The position numbers were made by a program, and so were the translations under genes. Below are positions 52,685-63,100 of a stretch of 64,000 nucleotides of DNA, piece by piece; the stretch's first letter is position 1; every line of letters begins with the position of its first letter. The stretch spans positions 372,001 to 436,000 of the forward strand of contig JAWKUB010000006.1 of NCBI GenBank assembly GCA_041398745.1, read 5' to 3'. The notes under the pieces are model-generated. The model saw nothing but the letters and a program-made list of their open reading frames with translations, ran no database searches and was not told the origin of the DNA. This DNA comes from JACKHO01 sp041398745 (GTDB taxonomy: Bacteria; Planctomycetota; Planctomycetia; Planctomycetales; Planctomycetaceae).

Positions 52685-53620
52685 CTAAATCTCAATTTCT
52701 GACAGCGCGGAGATTCTTGGCTTCATCCAAGAAACAAGTCGACTCTTCAGGTCACCTGGAAGCCAATCAAAGTCACCGTCGTACGCGGGAGATTGCAACC
52801 GATATCTGTCTAGAAATATCCCATCGACCTTTCCAGCTGTTAGAGTGAACTCTTTGGGAGGAAGCCCAAAAGGCATCGAAAACCCTCTTTGTGGGCTTGT
52901 CGTAAAATCGATGATTCTCATCCAAGTCCTTGGGTCCGGAGTGTGCAATTTCTTGGTCCAATTTCCACCACTTGCGCACTGAAATAGAAACAGAGCCCGC
53001 CCCCCTAAACCATCGAAATATGGGTCTGTGCATACGATGTCCAACTGCTCCTCATTTGCATATTCCGAAATCCATTTCTCGACCATACCCTCAATCTGAG
53101 GTTCGCCAACGTGAATGCAGACTCCTTCGACTACGTCTTTGATTTTTCCAGTGTTCCCTTTTGACCAGCCTGTATGAAGCACATCCCAACCAAAGGCCTC
53201 CAGCGCCGCAGCAGTAAGTTCTTCAAAAAGGGTTCCTTGCTCCGTGAAGTCACTCCCAAATTGCCGCGCCCACTCTTTGTAAATCACTTGTGCCCCCAAC
53301 AGAAGGCAAAAGGAATATGCAGGATTGTGCTTCCAGTCGTACGATGCGGTTATTCGCTTTTGGTGGACTCTAAACGGGGTTCCGTCGCCCATCGATCTGC
53401 TTCTGCGATCCAGTTCGCTCCATGCAATCGACAGCATTTCGTGTGCCATTGATTGGTCATGGTAAATCGAGTTCTCGTGCAGCACATCGACAAAATCATT
53501 GACGGACATCGCCTCATCTGAAAACGCCACACATGCTTCAATCCAGTCGCACAGCACTGGCAGGCTAACATTGTGTTTTTCGACAGAAGGTTGGAATCCC
53601 TTCTTTGGCATCTCAAGCAT
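52685..53620 (-). CDS. putative PD-(D/E)XK endonuclease-like protein of a methyltransferase cassette
   Basis: 311 residues. The middle shows a candidate nuclease core: Glu134 in the helix LFEELTAAALEAFGWDV, Asp194 in EEQLDIVCTD, and FLFQCASGGNW with Lys223/Lys224 about ten residues later, in the order expected for PD-(D/E)XK folds with Gln replacing the usual acid. N- and C-terminal parts are unassigned. Last of three coupled genes (methyltransferase, ParB-like, this one); the gap to the previous stop is 7 bp and a GAGG precedes the ATG. A restriction endonuclease role is inferred from core and context, not shown. Confidence 0.65.
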   Translation of the reverse strand: MLEMPKKGFQPSVEKHNVSLPVLCDWIEACVAFSDEAMSVNDFVDVLHENSIYHDQSMAHEMLSIAWSELDRRSRSMGDGTPFRVHQKRITASYDWKHNPAYSFCLLLGAQVIYKEWARQFGSDFTEQGTLFEELTAAALEAFGWDVLHTGWSKGNTGKIKDVVEGVCIHVGEPQIEGMVEKWISEYANEEQLDIVCTDPYFDGLGGRALFLFQCASGGNWTKKLHTPDPRTWMRIIDFTTSPQRGFSMPFGLPPKEFTLTAGKVDGIFLDRYRLQSPAYDGDFDWLPGDLKSRLVSWMKPRISALSEIEI

Positions 53621-53627
53621 CTGGCCC

Positions 53628-54740
53628 TCAACCTTCTTCGAGAAGCGTCTCTTTCACGTCCGGAAGTATCTCGAACAACTGTAGCACACCGCGCCCCAAT
53701 CTTTCTGTTGCATCCTTGACCTTCTTTGATCGCTTATGCAAGTGAATCGTGGAAAGGGCGGACTCAACCTCGTCACTCGCTCTCAGGAGTGCCTCGACGA
53801 TCTCCGTTTCATCGCCGCCTGCGATCCTAAACGCAGATTCGAAATTTGCTCTCCGGTTTCGCTCTAAGTATTTGATGGCCTCATCACTCTCCAAGATCGC
53901 GCCAAAATCATCTGTTTGCCGCGAATCTCTTACGAGCGGTGGTTCTTCTTCAGTTCCAAAAAGCCACCTTGCGAAATTCTCCAATTGCCTGATGCGGCGT
54001 TGGGGAACCGGACGCTTCGCAGATTCTGGATCTGCCATCACGTCAATCTGCAAATACTTCCGCACACCTTCCGTTCGCAGTGACAGATACAACACGCTGA
54101 AGCGATCCTCAACCTTGTCTATTGCAATGTCTTCACTCTCGTCTTCCATCTGAAGCAGAATTCGATAGGCGATATAATTCTGGCGGACCGTCGGCGTCTT
54201 ACTTCCAATTCGCCTCATCACTTCTTCATAAGTCAGTCCTTCGTCATCAATTAAATGGGAGATGAACTCTGCCTTTTCAGCCGGATTCCATTCTTTAATG
54301 CCACTAACGTGTCGGAACCCCAGATACGCCTGCACTTCTCTTCGAGAATCCGCGAGGACGTATGGGATTCTCGCCAGTCGTTCCATCTTTTCTTCAGTTG
54401 CATCGTCAATGATGCGCTGCCACTTCCGAGGAACGGATTCACTATTCCACGCGTTCCATAGCATCTTTAAGGCCGCAAGCCGTCGATTCCCTTCCACAAC
54501 GACAAGTTCATTCTTACGCCTGATCCTTTCCTCTACAACAACAACAGCTTCCTGAGTCCAAAAGCCGCTCTCCAAAAACGAAACTGCCAGTTCTTCTAAT
54601 ACTCCATCGTGCGACATCCAGTCGAGAATGTCTTCTTGCGATGGATTCGACGAGATGAATCTTCTTCCAAGTCTTGGATTCTTGGGGTCGAGGATGAGGT
54701 CACTGACATCAGCCCATTCAACACTTGTACTAATTGCCAT
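53628..54740 (-). CDS. ParB/sulfiredoxin-fold nuclease-like protein
   Basis: 370 residues from ATG 54740, one base after the methyltransferase stop (TGA-A-ATG). The N-terminal domain has the ParB/Srx signature VVVEGNRRLAALK (residues 80-92), preceded by the SDLILDPKNPRLG lead-in. A predicted helix-turn-helix-like stretch follows (YEEVMRRIGSKTPTVRQNYIAY). The C-terminal half is helical and acidic, ending in the charged DEVESALSTIHLH region. ParB folds serve as CTPases, nucleases or DNA-binders, and here no partner parA exists. Position inside the cassette suggests a role with the methyltransferase and the endonuclease-like gene. Confidence 0.78.
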   Translation of the reverse strand: MAISTSVEWADVSDLILDPKNPRLGRRFISSNPSQEDILDWMSHDGVLEELAVSFLESGFWTQEAVVVVEERIRRKNELVVVEGNRRLAALKMLWNAWNSESVPRKWQRIIDDATEEKMERLARIPYVLADSRREVQAYLGFRHVSGIKEWNPAEKAEFISHLIDDEGLTYEEVMRRIGSKTPTVRQNYIAYRILLQMEDESEDIAIDKVEDRFSVLYLSLRTEGVRKYLQIDVMADPESAKRPVPQRRIRQLENFARWLFGTEEEPPLVRDSRQTDDFGAILESDEAIKYLERNRRANFESAFRIAGGDETEIVEALLRASDEVESALSTIHLHKRSKKVKDATERLGRGVLQLFEILPDVKETLLEEG

Positions 54741-54741
54741 T

Positions 54742-56046
54742 TCACCCAACCTTTCGAACTCTTTTTTCTGCAATCGAAAGAAGAGACGTTGCAATCAATT
54801 CTACAACTGTCGCATTCACTGCATTCCCAAGCGCTCGAAAGGCCCCCGTTTGAGCACTTGGCAAATGTACGAGTTCTTCAAGGCTTTGAAGGCGGCAGCA
54901 TTCGCGTACAGTCATGTAGCGTTGCTCCCATGCAATAATCGGCACCTGCGTCGTGGTCATTGCAACGAGTGACGGTGCTGTTGTCGGTCGCTTTACCCGA
55001 ACTCCAGATGCCCTGAATTGAATTACGTACTTCCAAATGTCACGTTCTTCCCCCTTGCAATTCCACTCAAACTTCTGAAGGCTCGCTGGAAACTCCTTTA
55101 TCTTTGGCAGCCACGCCCTGATCCAACTTCGATTCTCGCGAAAAAAGGCCCGGTTTTGACGAATGAATTGTTGTTTCCAGAGTGGAAACACGTCGCCGTG
55201 ACCACAGGCGTAACTGGGTAGTCGATCCTCAAGTTCACGGCGACTTGTCACTGCAAGAGACTTTCCATGACTTCCACGGAGATTACGCAGCGATCTTATA
55301 GAAGTCTTTCTCAAGGATGAGTATTTGGTAAATGGATATGTTGCACCAAATTCCATCGTCCAAATCGGAAACGAGGGCAACTGGACGTCCGGTGGTGCAA
55401 GCTGCAGAAACTCGTTCCAGACGTTGAGGCATCGCTTGGTCTGCTCTGTGATCGGCTTCGCTTCCGGCGGACGCTCATCCAGCACGGAATGGATCGTCGG
55501 CTGATCAGGGAGTGGACTTGGCCAGCGAAAGTGATCTAGTCCCCGACTGCACCCCACAATGAAGAGTCGATGACGGATTTGCGGAATTCCAAATTCGTGC
55601 GGCGAAAGGACTCTCGCATCAACTCTGTATTGACATTCCTGCTCAAGTCGAAACTTCATACGTTGCCAAGTCAGTCCGCCGTTATGGCGCTCGAGGTTTG
55701 CAACGTTTTCAAATATGAAGAACTTCGGCTTGTGCTTCTTCAGAACGCGAAGAACATGGTCTTCAAAAAGGTCGCCCCAAAGCTTGCAATCGGTTCCGAG
55801 TTGTTCTCCCGCCTTTGAAAATGGCTGACAGGGAAATCCTGCGCAAAGGACATCATGTGGAGGGATGTCATTTTCGCAAATCGCGCGCAAGTCGCCTTCA
55901 GGTCTGATCCCAAAATTCAACTGATAGACTCTTGCCAACTCTTCATTGATATCGCTCGCGAAAACACAATGATGCCCCAAACCCGAAAGGGCTTTGTGGA
56001 AGCCCCCGAGTCCACAGAACAGGTCAACAAAAGTCAAACTAGGCAT
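54742..56046 (-). CDS. DNA (cytosine-5)-methyltransferase
   Basis: 434 residues. Methyltransferase motifs in order: I FVDLFCGLGGF (residues 6-16), IV GFPCQPFS with catalytic Cys73, VI ENV (113-115), VIII QIRHRLFIVG, then a long target-recognition region (about 170-370), IX RYMTVRECCRLQ and X ALGNAVN. Modifies C5 of cytosine in a specific DNA sequence, which cannot be read from sequence. The target-recognition region is longer than in small type II enzymes. First gene of the three-gene cassette; 1 bp separates it from the ParB-like gene. By eye the base composition is lower in GC than flanking genes. Confidence 0.92.
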   Translation of the reverse strand: MPSLTFVDLFCGLGGFHKALSGLGHHCVFASDINEELARVYQLNFGIRPEGDLRAICENDIPPHDVLCAGFPCQPFSKAGEQLGTDCKLWGDLFEDHVLRVLKKHKPKFFIFENVANLERHNGGLTWQRMKFRLEQECQYRVDARVLSPHEFGIPQIRHRLFIVGCSRGLDHFRWPSPLPDQPTIHSVLDERPPEAKPITEQTKRCLNVWNEFLQLAPPDVQLPSFPIWTMEFGATYPFTKYSSLRKTSIRSLRNLRGSHGKSLAVTSRRELEDRLPSYACGHGDVFPLWKQQFIRQNRAFFRENRSWIRAWLPKIKEFPASLQKFEWNCKGEERDIWKYVIQFRASGVRVKRPTTAPSLVAMTTTQVPIIAWEQRYMTVRECCRLQSLEELVHLPSAQTGAFRALGNAVNATVVELIATSLLSIAEKRVRKVG

Positions 56047-56160
56047 GGTCGCTTCGGCGCTGGAAGAGCAATTCTATCGTACTAGATCGACCTGCGGGAA
56101 AGAATTCGTGATGGAACTGCCTTTGATGCAAATGAAATCTGCAACTGTAGTTGGCCCCTA

Positions 56161-56190
56161 GGCCCTCCCTCAATGGAGAGAGGGCCTTTT
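56161..56190. terminator. hairpin between methyltransferase cassette and beta-propeller gene
   Basis: Stem GGCCCTC/GAGGGCC plus CTC/GAG with one C-A mismatch, loop AATG, followed on the plus strand by TTTT. The nearest genes are on the minus strand, where the U-run is missing, so its direction is unclear. Confidence 0.4.
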
Positions 56191-56201
56191 CGTTTGTGCA
56201 C

Positions 56202-57476
56202 CTACCCGCGCACGTCGTAGCACAGAATTGCGTCGCCCTCGCGGAGGTAGAGTTTGCCGTCGTAGACGACGGGGTGGGCCCAGCTGGGGCGTTCACCGCT
56301 GCCGGGGACTTTGAAGGATCCGAGTTCTTTGTATTCGTCGGCTGAGGCGTTGGCCAGCACCATGGTGCCGTCGGCGAACCGAATATAGAGCTTTCCATCG
56401 GCGGCGGTAACGCTGGCGGAACTGCGGCCTGTGCCTCGTGACTTCCACTTGATTTCGCCGGTCATCAAATCGGCACAGAACGGGATACCTTTATCGTCGG
56501 AGTCGCCGTAGAGGTAATCACCCACCAGGATGATACCGCCGTGCTTGTTACCGAGGTCGGGAGTTGTCGGGAAGATTTCTTCCGCATCAATGCCGCCGTC
56601 ACTGTTCGGCACCTGACGCACCAGCGTGCCGCCTGTTCCGTAACCGGCGGAGAAGAAGACGAGGTCATCGCGGACAATGGGAGTCGGAATGACTGCGGTG
56701 GTTTTCTTGATGTCGTAGGTCCAGAGCAGTTTGCCGTCTTTCGCACGCACGCCCATGGCACCGCTGCCGGTGGTCTGCACGTAGACTTTGGTTCCCTTGA
56801 TGTTGGAAATGACCACCGAGGCATGCCCCGCGCCACGATCTTCCGCACGCGACGTGCTCCAGATTTGCTCGCCGGTTTTCTTGTTGAGGGCGACCATAGT
56901 GTTCTTTTCGCCACCAGGAGTGCAGACGAGGACATCACCATCAATGAGGACAGACTCGCTATATCCCCAGCCATCGGCCTTGTTGCCGCCGAAGTCTTCC
57001 TGCATGCTCTTCTGCCAGACTTCTTTGCCGTCGGCAGTGAAATGAATGAGCTTCCCGTGGGCTGTCAGGATGTAAATGGAATTGCCATCAACAGTCGGCG
57101 TACTGCGGGAACTTTGCCACGACTCTTTGCCGTTGGTCCAGGCCGGGCCGGTCTTCGCTTTCCACAGTTGCTCGCCGGATTTCACGTCGAAGCAGAGCAG
57201 GTACTCGTCTGCGTCATCGGCTGTGGAAGGAGCATCACCCAGGGTGTAAATGCGACCGTCAGCAATAGCGAGGCTGGAATAGCCACGACCTGCGCCTGTG
57301 CCGGTCCACAACAGCTTGGGACCATCAGCCGGCCATTCGGACAGCAGGCCGGTGTCCGGCGAAACGCCAGTTCGGCTCGGTCCGCGAAACGTCGGCCAGC
57401 TTTCTTCTCCGTACGAAACCAGCGTCGAGGCCGCGAGGACAGCCGCAACAGATAAACAACGTGTAAACAAAGACAT
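56202..57476 (-). CDS. secreted PQQ-like beta-propeller protein
   Basis: 424 residues from ATG 57476; an earlier start 4 codons upstream (TTG) is less likely. The signal peptide FTRCLSVAAVLAASTLVSYG leads to EESWPTFRGPSRTG, the same mature-start pattern as the propellers at 3946 and 5367. Blades repeat LLCFDVKSGEQLWKAK, ALNKKTGEQIWSTS, GVRAKDGKLLWTYD and GKLYIRFADG. No haem or signal for another domain. Predicted periplasmic scaffold or sensor. Downstream of it comes a hairpin, then the methyltransferase cassette on the same strand. Confidence 0.85.
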   Translation of the reverse strand: MSLFTRCLSVAAVLAASTLVSYGEESWPTFRGPSRTGVSPDTGLLSEWPADGPKLLWTGTGAGRGYSSLAIADGRIYTLGDAPSTADDADEYLLCFDVKSGEQLWKAKTGPAWTNGKESWQSSRSTPTVDGNSIYILTAHGKLIHFTADGKEVWQKSMQEDFGGNKADGWGYSESVLIDGDVLVCTPGGEKNTMVALNKKTGEQIWSTSRAEDRGAGHASVVISNIKGTKVYVQTTGSGAMGVRAKDGKLLWTYDIKKTTAVIPTPIVRDDLVFFSAGYGTGGTLVRQVPNSDGGIDAEEIFPTTPDLGNKHGGIILVGDYLYGDSDDKGIPFCADLMTGEIKWKSRGTGRSSASVTAADGKLYIRFADGTMVLANASADEYKELGSFKVPGSGERPSWAHPVVYDGKLYLREGDAILCYDVRG

Positions 57477-57733
57477 GTTCATTCTCAAAAGTGCAGTAAG
57501 GGGATTGTTCCAGACCCATTCAATTCACCGCCGCCGACTCCAAATTCGGCAACGATTCACGTCCCATCAGTTTCGCAACTGCTGAATGTTGCCGTCAATC
57601 GTAGGGGCTCGAAGTCGAGAATTGTAATGCAAACGAGTATGCCAGATTCCTGTACACCGAGTACCGAATTGGCCCATGCCCCTCCGCACTGATACACTGG
57701 TCACTGCAATTCAAGTCCTGCCCGAAACTTTAC

Positions 57734-58750
57734 ATGCCAACTTCCAAACCACTGCTGTCGCGTGTGTTGCATTCGCCAGTTCAAATACTGGCGATTATTG
57801 TGACGCTTGTGTTCTGCACGGAAGTGGTGGTCATGCTGGTGCTGTCCTACCTGCTGCCCAATGTTCTCAATGATACCGGCGAAGCGTTTCTGGATGGGTT
57901 CCTGCTCACGCTGGTCTGTTCGCCCGTCCTGTGGGCTGTGATTACGGCGGCCAAGCGTGCTGAGGGAGAACGGCTCCTTCTGGCTCGGGAAACGGAAGCA
58001 TTACGAGCACAGCAAATGGCCACGCTGGCACAACTCGCGACGGGCGTGGCTCACGAAATTCGTAATCCCTTGACGTCCATCAAAATGCTCGTGCAGGTCA
58101 ATCGAGCGAAGTTTGCCGAAGAAGGTTTGCCGACCGCTGACCTCGACCTGGTGGAGCATGAAATTCGCCGGATGGAACGTTCCATTAACAGCCTGCTGGA
58201 ATATGCGCGACCAGACGAGGCGGAGTTCGCGGTCTTCAGCATGCAGGATGTCGTACAGAGAACTCGTCAGCTGATCGAGGGACAGCGAAGTGCACAGGGA
58301 ATCGGACTCGAACTGGACATTGAAGAAGCCCCCATTCATGTCTGTGGAGATGCGGCTCACATCCAGCAACTACTGCTGAATTTGGCACTCAACGCGATCG
58401 ATGCCATGCCGCAAGGTGGCACGCTTTCGATTCGCGTCGAACGTTCAGCGGATCAATGCCAGGTTGTTGTGGCTGACACCGGTGCAGGGATCGATCCTGC
58501 TGTTCAGGAAAAACTGTTCAGCCCATTCGTCACGACAAAGCCGAATGGTGTTGGACTTGGGCTCGGAATTTGCCGCCGCATTGCGGAATCGCACCGTGGC
58601 TCGCTGACGGGGAAAAATCGTGCCACCGGTGGTGCGGAGTTCCGCATCACTTTACCGCTCGCATCGCAACCAACAGGCTCTTCTCGACAGAACGTTATCA
58701 GAGAATCTGGAATTTCAGCGGACTCGGATGTGACATGCAGAGTCTCTTAG
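57734..58750 (+). CDS. sensor histidine kinase (NtrB-like transmitter)
   Basis: 338 residues. Two transmembrane helices at about 18-42 and 52-72 with only a few residues between them, so there is no periplasmic sensor domain. The transmitter follows: H-box GVAHEIRNPLTSIK (His107), N-box NLALNAIDAMP, D-box DTGAGID, and G2-box GVGLGLGI. No PAS domain is seen. The stop overlaps the start of the response regulator by 16 bp. Signal is therefore probably sensed in the membrane or by a partner protein. Confidence 0.9.
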   Translation: MPTSKPLLSRVLHSPVQILAIIVTLVFCTEVVVMLVLSYLLPNVLNDTGEAFLDGFLLTLVCSPVLWAVITAAKRAEGERLLLARETEALRAQQMATLAQLATGVAHEIRNPLTSIKMLVQVNRAKFAEEGLPTADLDLVEHEIRRMERSINSLLEYARPDEAEFAVFSMQDVVQRTRQLIEGQRSAQGIGLELDIEEAPIHVCGDAAHIQQLLLNLALNAIDAMPQGGTLSIRVERSADQCQVVVADTGAGIDPAVQEKLFSPFVTTKPNGVGLGLGICRRIAESHRGSLTGKNRATGGAEFRITLPLASQPTGSSRQNVIRESGISADSDVTCRVS

Positions 58751-60156
58751 TTATCGACGATGAAACGTCCATTCTGAAAGCATTCGAACGGGCTTTCAGC
58801 AGTGACACGACAACGGTCTTGACAGCCAGCAATGGCGTCGATGGCGAACGTCTGTTTCGTGAATCACAGCCTGATGTGGTGGTCATCGACCTGAATTTGC
58901 CCGAAACAACCGGGCTGCAGTTGTTTAAGCGACTGCGAGAAATCGACGCCCGGGTTCCCTTCATTTTCATCACGGGGCATGGCACCGTTGAGTCGGCCAT
59001 TGAAGCGACCAAGCTGGGGGCATACGACTATTTGTTCAAGCCGCTTGAGTTGGACGAAATTCGCTCGCTGCTGGAGAAAGCGTTTAATCTCAGCCGCATG
59101 ATTCGCGTTCAACCCGCGTTGTCAGATGCTGGCGAGAATTTCACTGGCGAGGCGATCGTTGGTCGTTGTCGGGCAATGAAAGAAGTCTACAAGGCCATTG
59201 GGCGCGTGGCTCCGCAAAATTTGACGGTGCTCCTACTGGGAGAAAGCGGAACTGGAAAGGAAGTGGTGGCGCAGGCAATTTATCACCACAGTGCACGTTC
59301 CAAGCAGCCATTTCAGGCCATCAACTGCGCGGCAATCCCGGACGCATTGCTGGAAAGTGAAATCTTTGGGCACGAGAAAGGAGCTTACACAAATGCCTAT
59401 CGTCAGCGAATTGGCAAACTGGAACAGGCAGACGGAGGGACGCTCTTTCTGGATGAAGTGGGAGACATGTCTCCGCTGACGCAGGCGAAGCTGCTGCGTG
59501 TTCTACAGGACCAGACGTTCGAGCGGGTCGGCGGAAACACGCCGATTTCGGTCGACGTTCGGATTATCGCGGCAACCAATCACGACTTGAAGAAGCTGGT
59601 CAGCGAAGGGGTGTTTCGCTCCGACTTATACTTCCGGCTCTCCGTCGTCACCATTCAGCTTCCCCCGCTGCGAGACCGGGAGGATGACCTTAGAATTCTG
59701 TCGGAATACTTCCTCAGAAAATACGGTGACCAGTTTGGGAAGTCCGTGCGGGGCCTGGCGCCGGAGACTCTTCAAATCCTGCAGCAGTACCACTGGCCGG
59801 GCAACGTGCGTGAACTGGAGAGCACGATAAAGCAGTCGCTGCTGACCGCACGCGGCACAGTCTTGCTCCCGGAATTCTTACCACCACTCGGCGAGTTGAT
59901 GGCCTCAGCGCCACAGACACCAAATTCGGCAGAGGAATTCCTCTCCAGAGAATTCGTCGACGAGCGACTTCAGGACGGAACAGAGAACTTGTACGCAGAA
60001 GCGATTGCAACCGTCGAAAGCCAGCTCTTTCAACAGGTGTTGCAGCACACTCATGGAAACCAACTGAAAGCGGCTGCCATCCTCGGGATTTCCAGAGTGA
60101 CACTTCGCAGTAAGCTAAAGGCACTCGGTATTGATGCGGGCGACTTCACTGCATGA
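58735..60156 (+). CDS. sigma-54-dependent response regulator (NtrC family)
   Basis: 473 residues. Receiver domain: Asp8/Asp9, phospho-Asp52, Thr80 and Lys102. The AAA+ domain has Walker A GESGTGKE (169-176) and Walker B GGTLFLDEVGD. The sigma-54-contact loop is GAYTNA (216-221) where the consensus is GAFTGA, so the fifth position is Asn. A Fis-type helix-turn-helix at the C-terminus ends ILGISRVTLRSKLKALGI. It activates sigma-54 promoters when phosphorylated by the coupled kinase. ATG 58735 is chosen because it starts directly at the receiver core; the open frame continues 55 codons upstream inside the kinase gene. Confidence 0.92.
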   Translation: MQSLLVIDDETSILKAFERAFSSDTTTVLTASNGVDGERLFRESQPDVVVIDLNLPETTGLQLFKRLREIDARVPFIFITGHGTVESAIEATKLGAYDYLFKPLELDEIRSLLEKAFNLSRMIRVQPALSDAGENFTGEAIVGRCRAMKEVYKAIGRVAPQNLTVLLLGESGTGKEVVAQAIYHHSARSKQPFQAINCAAIPDALLESEIFGHEKGAYTNAYRQRIGKLEQADGGTLFLDEVGDMSPLTQAKLLRVLQDQTFERVGGNTPISVDVRIIAATNHDLKKLVSEGVFRSDLYFRLSVVTIQLPPLRDREDDLRILSEYFLRKYGDQFGKSVRGLAPETLQILQQYHWPGNVRELESTIKQSLLTARGTVLLPEFLPPLGELMASAPQTPNSAEEFLSREFVDERLQDGTENLYAEAIATVESQLFQQVLQHTHGNQLKAAAILGISRVTLRSKLKALGIDAGDFTA

Positions 60157-60168
60157 CGGCCTCGCGCT

Positions 60169-63100
60169 TTAGTCGAGCATTGGTTCCGGTTCGCCGTGGT
60201 GCGTCAATTCGACTGCTTTCAGACCACGGGCAAACCAGGGATAAATTGTCGGAATGACAAGTGACGTCAGCAGCGTCGATGTAATGAGGCCGCCAATAAC
60301 CACGGTGGCCAGCGGGCGTTGCATTTCTGCGCCATCGCTCGTGGAAAGCGCCATGGGCAGGAATCCGAGGCTGGCGACGAGAGCGGTCATGAGAATGGGA
60401 CGCAAACGGACAAGTGCCGTTTGTAGACTCACATCGGACATGGGCATGCCACTGAGTCTTGCTTCTTCCGCTGCACTCACCCATACCAGTCCGTTCAGGA
60501 CCGCCACACCAAACAGTGCAATGAAGCCCACACCTGCCGAGATACTGAATGGCATTCCCCGCAAGTAAAGGGCGATGACACCTCCCGAGGCCGCCATGGG
60601 AATGGCCAGGAAAATGAGCATGGCCAGCCGCATGGACCCGAGGCTGGTGTGCAGCAGCAGCATAATGATGATGAGCACAAGCGGCATAATAATAATGAGT
60701 CGCTGACTGGCAGATTGCAGGTTTTCGAAGTCGCCACCCCACTTGATTTCATACCCCGCCGGTAAGTCGACCTTTTCCGCAACCGTTGCCTGGGCTTCGC
60801 TCACAAATGTGGCGACGTCACGTCCACGCACGTTCGCTGAAACGAATGTGCGGCGTCGACTGTCTTCGTGTTCAATGGAAGGCGGCGTTTCTTCTGGAAT
60901 AATGTCCGCCAGTTCCTTCAGCGGAACAGTGTGGCCATTGAAATCTGAAATGGGGATTTGTTCCAACAGCTTGGTGTCTTCACGCCACTCCTGGGGAATA
61001 CGAACGATAATGGGATACCGGGCCCGGCCTTCAAAGATTTGTCCGACTTCGTGTCCCCCCAGTGAGGAGACGGCATCCAGCACAGCCTGAGCGTCGATGC
61101 CATACTGCGCCAGTTTTTCAGGTTTCGCGTGAATGGTGACTGTCGACAGGTTGGCCTGGTAGTCGGCCTTCACATCGACGGCTCCGGGAATGGCTCGCAG
61201 CGCCGCTTCAATTTCCTTTCCTTTTGCGCCGAGAACTTCAATGTCATCGCCGTAGAGCAAGACGGCCACGTCGGCCTTCACGCCAGCGACCAGTTCATCG
61301 ACACGCATTTCTATGGGCTGTGTGAAACCGAAGGCCACGCCGGGTACGTTCCCGTTAAGTTCATCTGACATTTGTTCAATGAGTTCGTCGCGTGTTTTGT
61401 GTTCCGGCCATTCATGAACCGGGCGAAGCAAAACCCAGACGTCGGTCTGGTGAACACCCATGACGTCGTTAGCAATTTCGGGGCGTCCCGTCTTACAGAA
61501 AACCGTTTTCACCTCGGGATACTTTTTGAGGATGTTTTCGATTTGGGTCGACATATCAATCGAACCCTCCAGCGTCGCGCTGGGTAGTCGTTGCGCCTCA
61601 ATGAGCAAATCCCCTTCTTCCAGTCGCGGCATGAATTCCGCACCCAGGTTGCGGGCAATAGGAATGCTCACGACAAACACGGTCAGAGCCATGACAATGG
61701 TCACAATGGGATGTTTGATCGCACGTGTGACGAGTGGCTGGTAGAAGAACTTCACAATCCGGACGAGGAAGATTTCCTCTTCTTCCATTTTCTTCGGCAG
61801 GAAAATTGACGCCATGGCCGGCATGAATGTCATCGACAATACAAGCGAACCTGCCAGTGCGAACAACACCGTGAGGGCCATGGGGCGGAAGAGTTTTCCT
61901 TCCGTCCCTTCCAATAGCAAGATGGGAAGAAACACCACAGCGATAATGAGTTCACCAAACATGGTGGGCTTACGCACTTCGACGGCGGCGTCGCGAATGA
62001 CGTCTTCGTGCGGTGTGTCGCCGTTGTCGTGCGACAGTTTGCGAACACAGTTTTCCACCATAATCACACTACTGTCGACAATCAGACCGAAGTCGATGGC
62101 CCCCAGGCTCATGAGACTGGCGGTGACACCGAAGTAGGCCATGACATTGGTGGCGAACAGCATGGAGAGTGGAATGGCCAATGCCACAATGACACCGGCG
62201 CGGAAGTTACCGAGCATCAGCAACAACACAATGATGACCAGAAATCCGCCTTCGGTCAGGTTCGTCAGCACTGTTTTCAGCGTGCGTCCAATGAGTGCGG
62301 AACGGTCGTATGTGACTTCCAGCCGAACTCCCTCCGGCAACGTCGGTTCAATTTCCTCCAGCCGCTCTTTCGCTGAAGTCACGACTTCGCGCGAGTTTTC
62401 GCCGACGAGCATCATGACCAGACCGGTGACGACTTCACCACGACCATCGCGTGTGACGGCACCTTGGCGGGTCATTGGTTCAACGCTGATTTTGGCGATA
62501 TCCCGCAGGAGAATAGGATTGCCGTCAGCCTCTCGGCGGACGACAACCGACTCGATGTCCTGCTCGTTCTTCAGCAGAGAAACGCCCCGAATAAATCGCT
62601 GCTCGCCGTGGTGAATGACGTAACCGCCGCCCGAGGTGCTGTTGTTGGCCTCGACGCTCTCGAACAGGTCTTCCATGGAAATTCCATAGCTGGCCATGCG
62701 GTTTGGGTCGGGCTGAACTTCAAATGTCTTGTAGTAGCCGCCATGCGTGTTGATTTCCGTGACGCCGCGAACCTGTCGCAGTCGTGGGGCAATGTCCCAC
62801 TCCAGCATGGTGCGCAGTTCCATGGGACTGTGCCGCGAACTCCGGACTTCGAACTGCAGGATTTCCCCAAGAGCTGTCGTCAGCGGTCCAACCGTGGGCG
62901 TACCGTATCCCGCCGGAATGCTTGCAGCCGCGTCCGCAATTCGTTCGTTCACCAGTTGCCGTGCGCGGTAAATGTCGGTCCCTTCTTCGAACACGACCGT
63001 GACAACCGAAATGCCAAACTTCGAAACGCTGCGCAGTTCTTCCACGTCCGGCAGGCCACCCATGGTGTTTTCCACCGGGTACGTGACGTAACGCTCTACT

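Noticed and set aside
56541..57455. 304-codon open frame on the plus strand, antisense to the third beta-propeller
   Set aside because: No recognisable domain or ribosome-binding site; the opposite strand encodes a complete secreted propeller.
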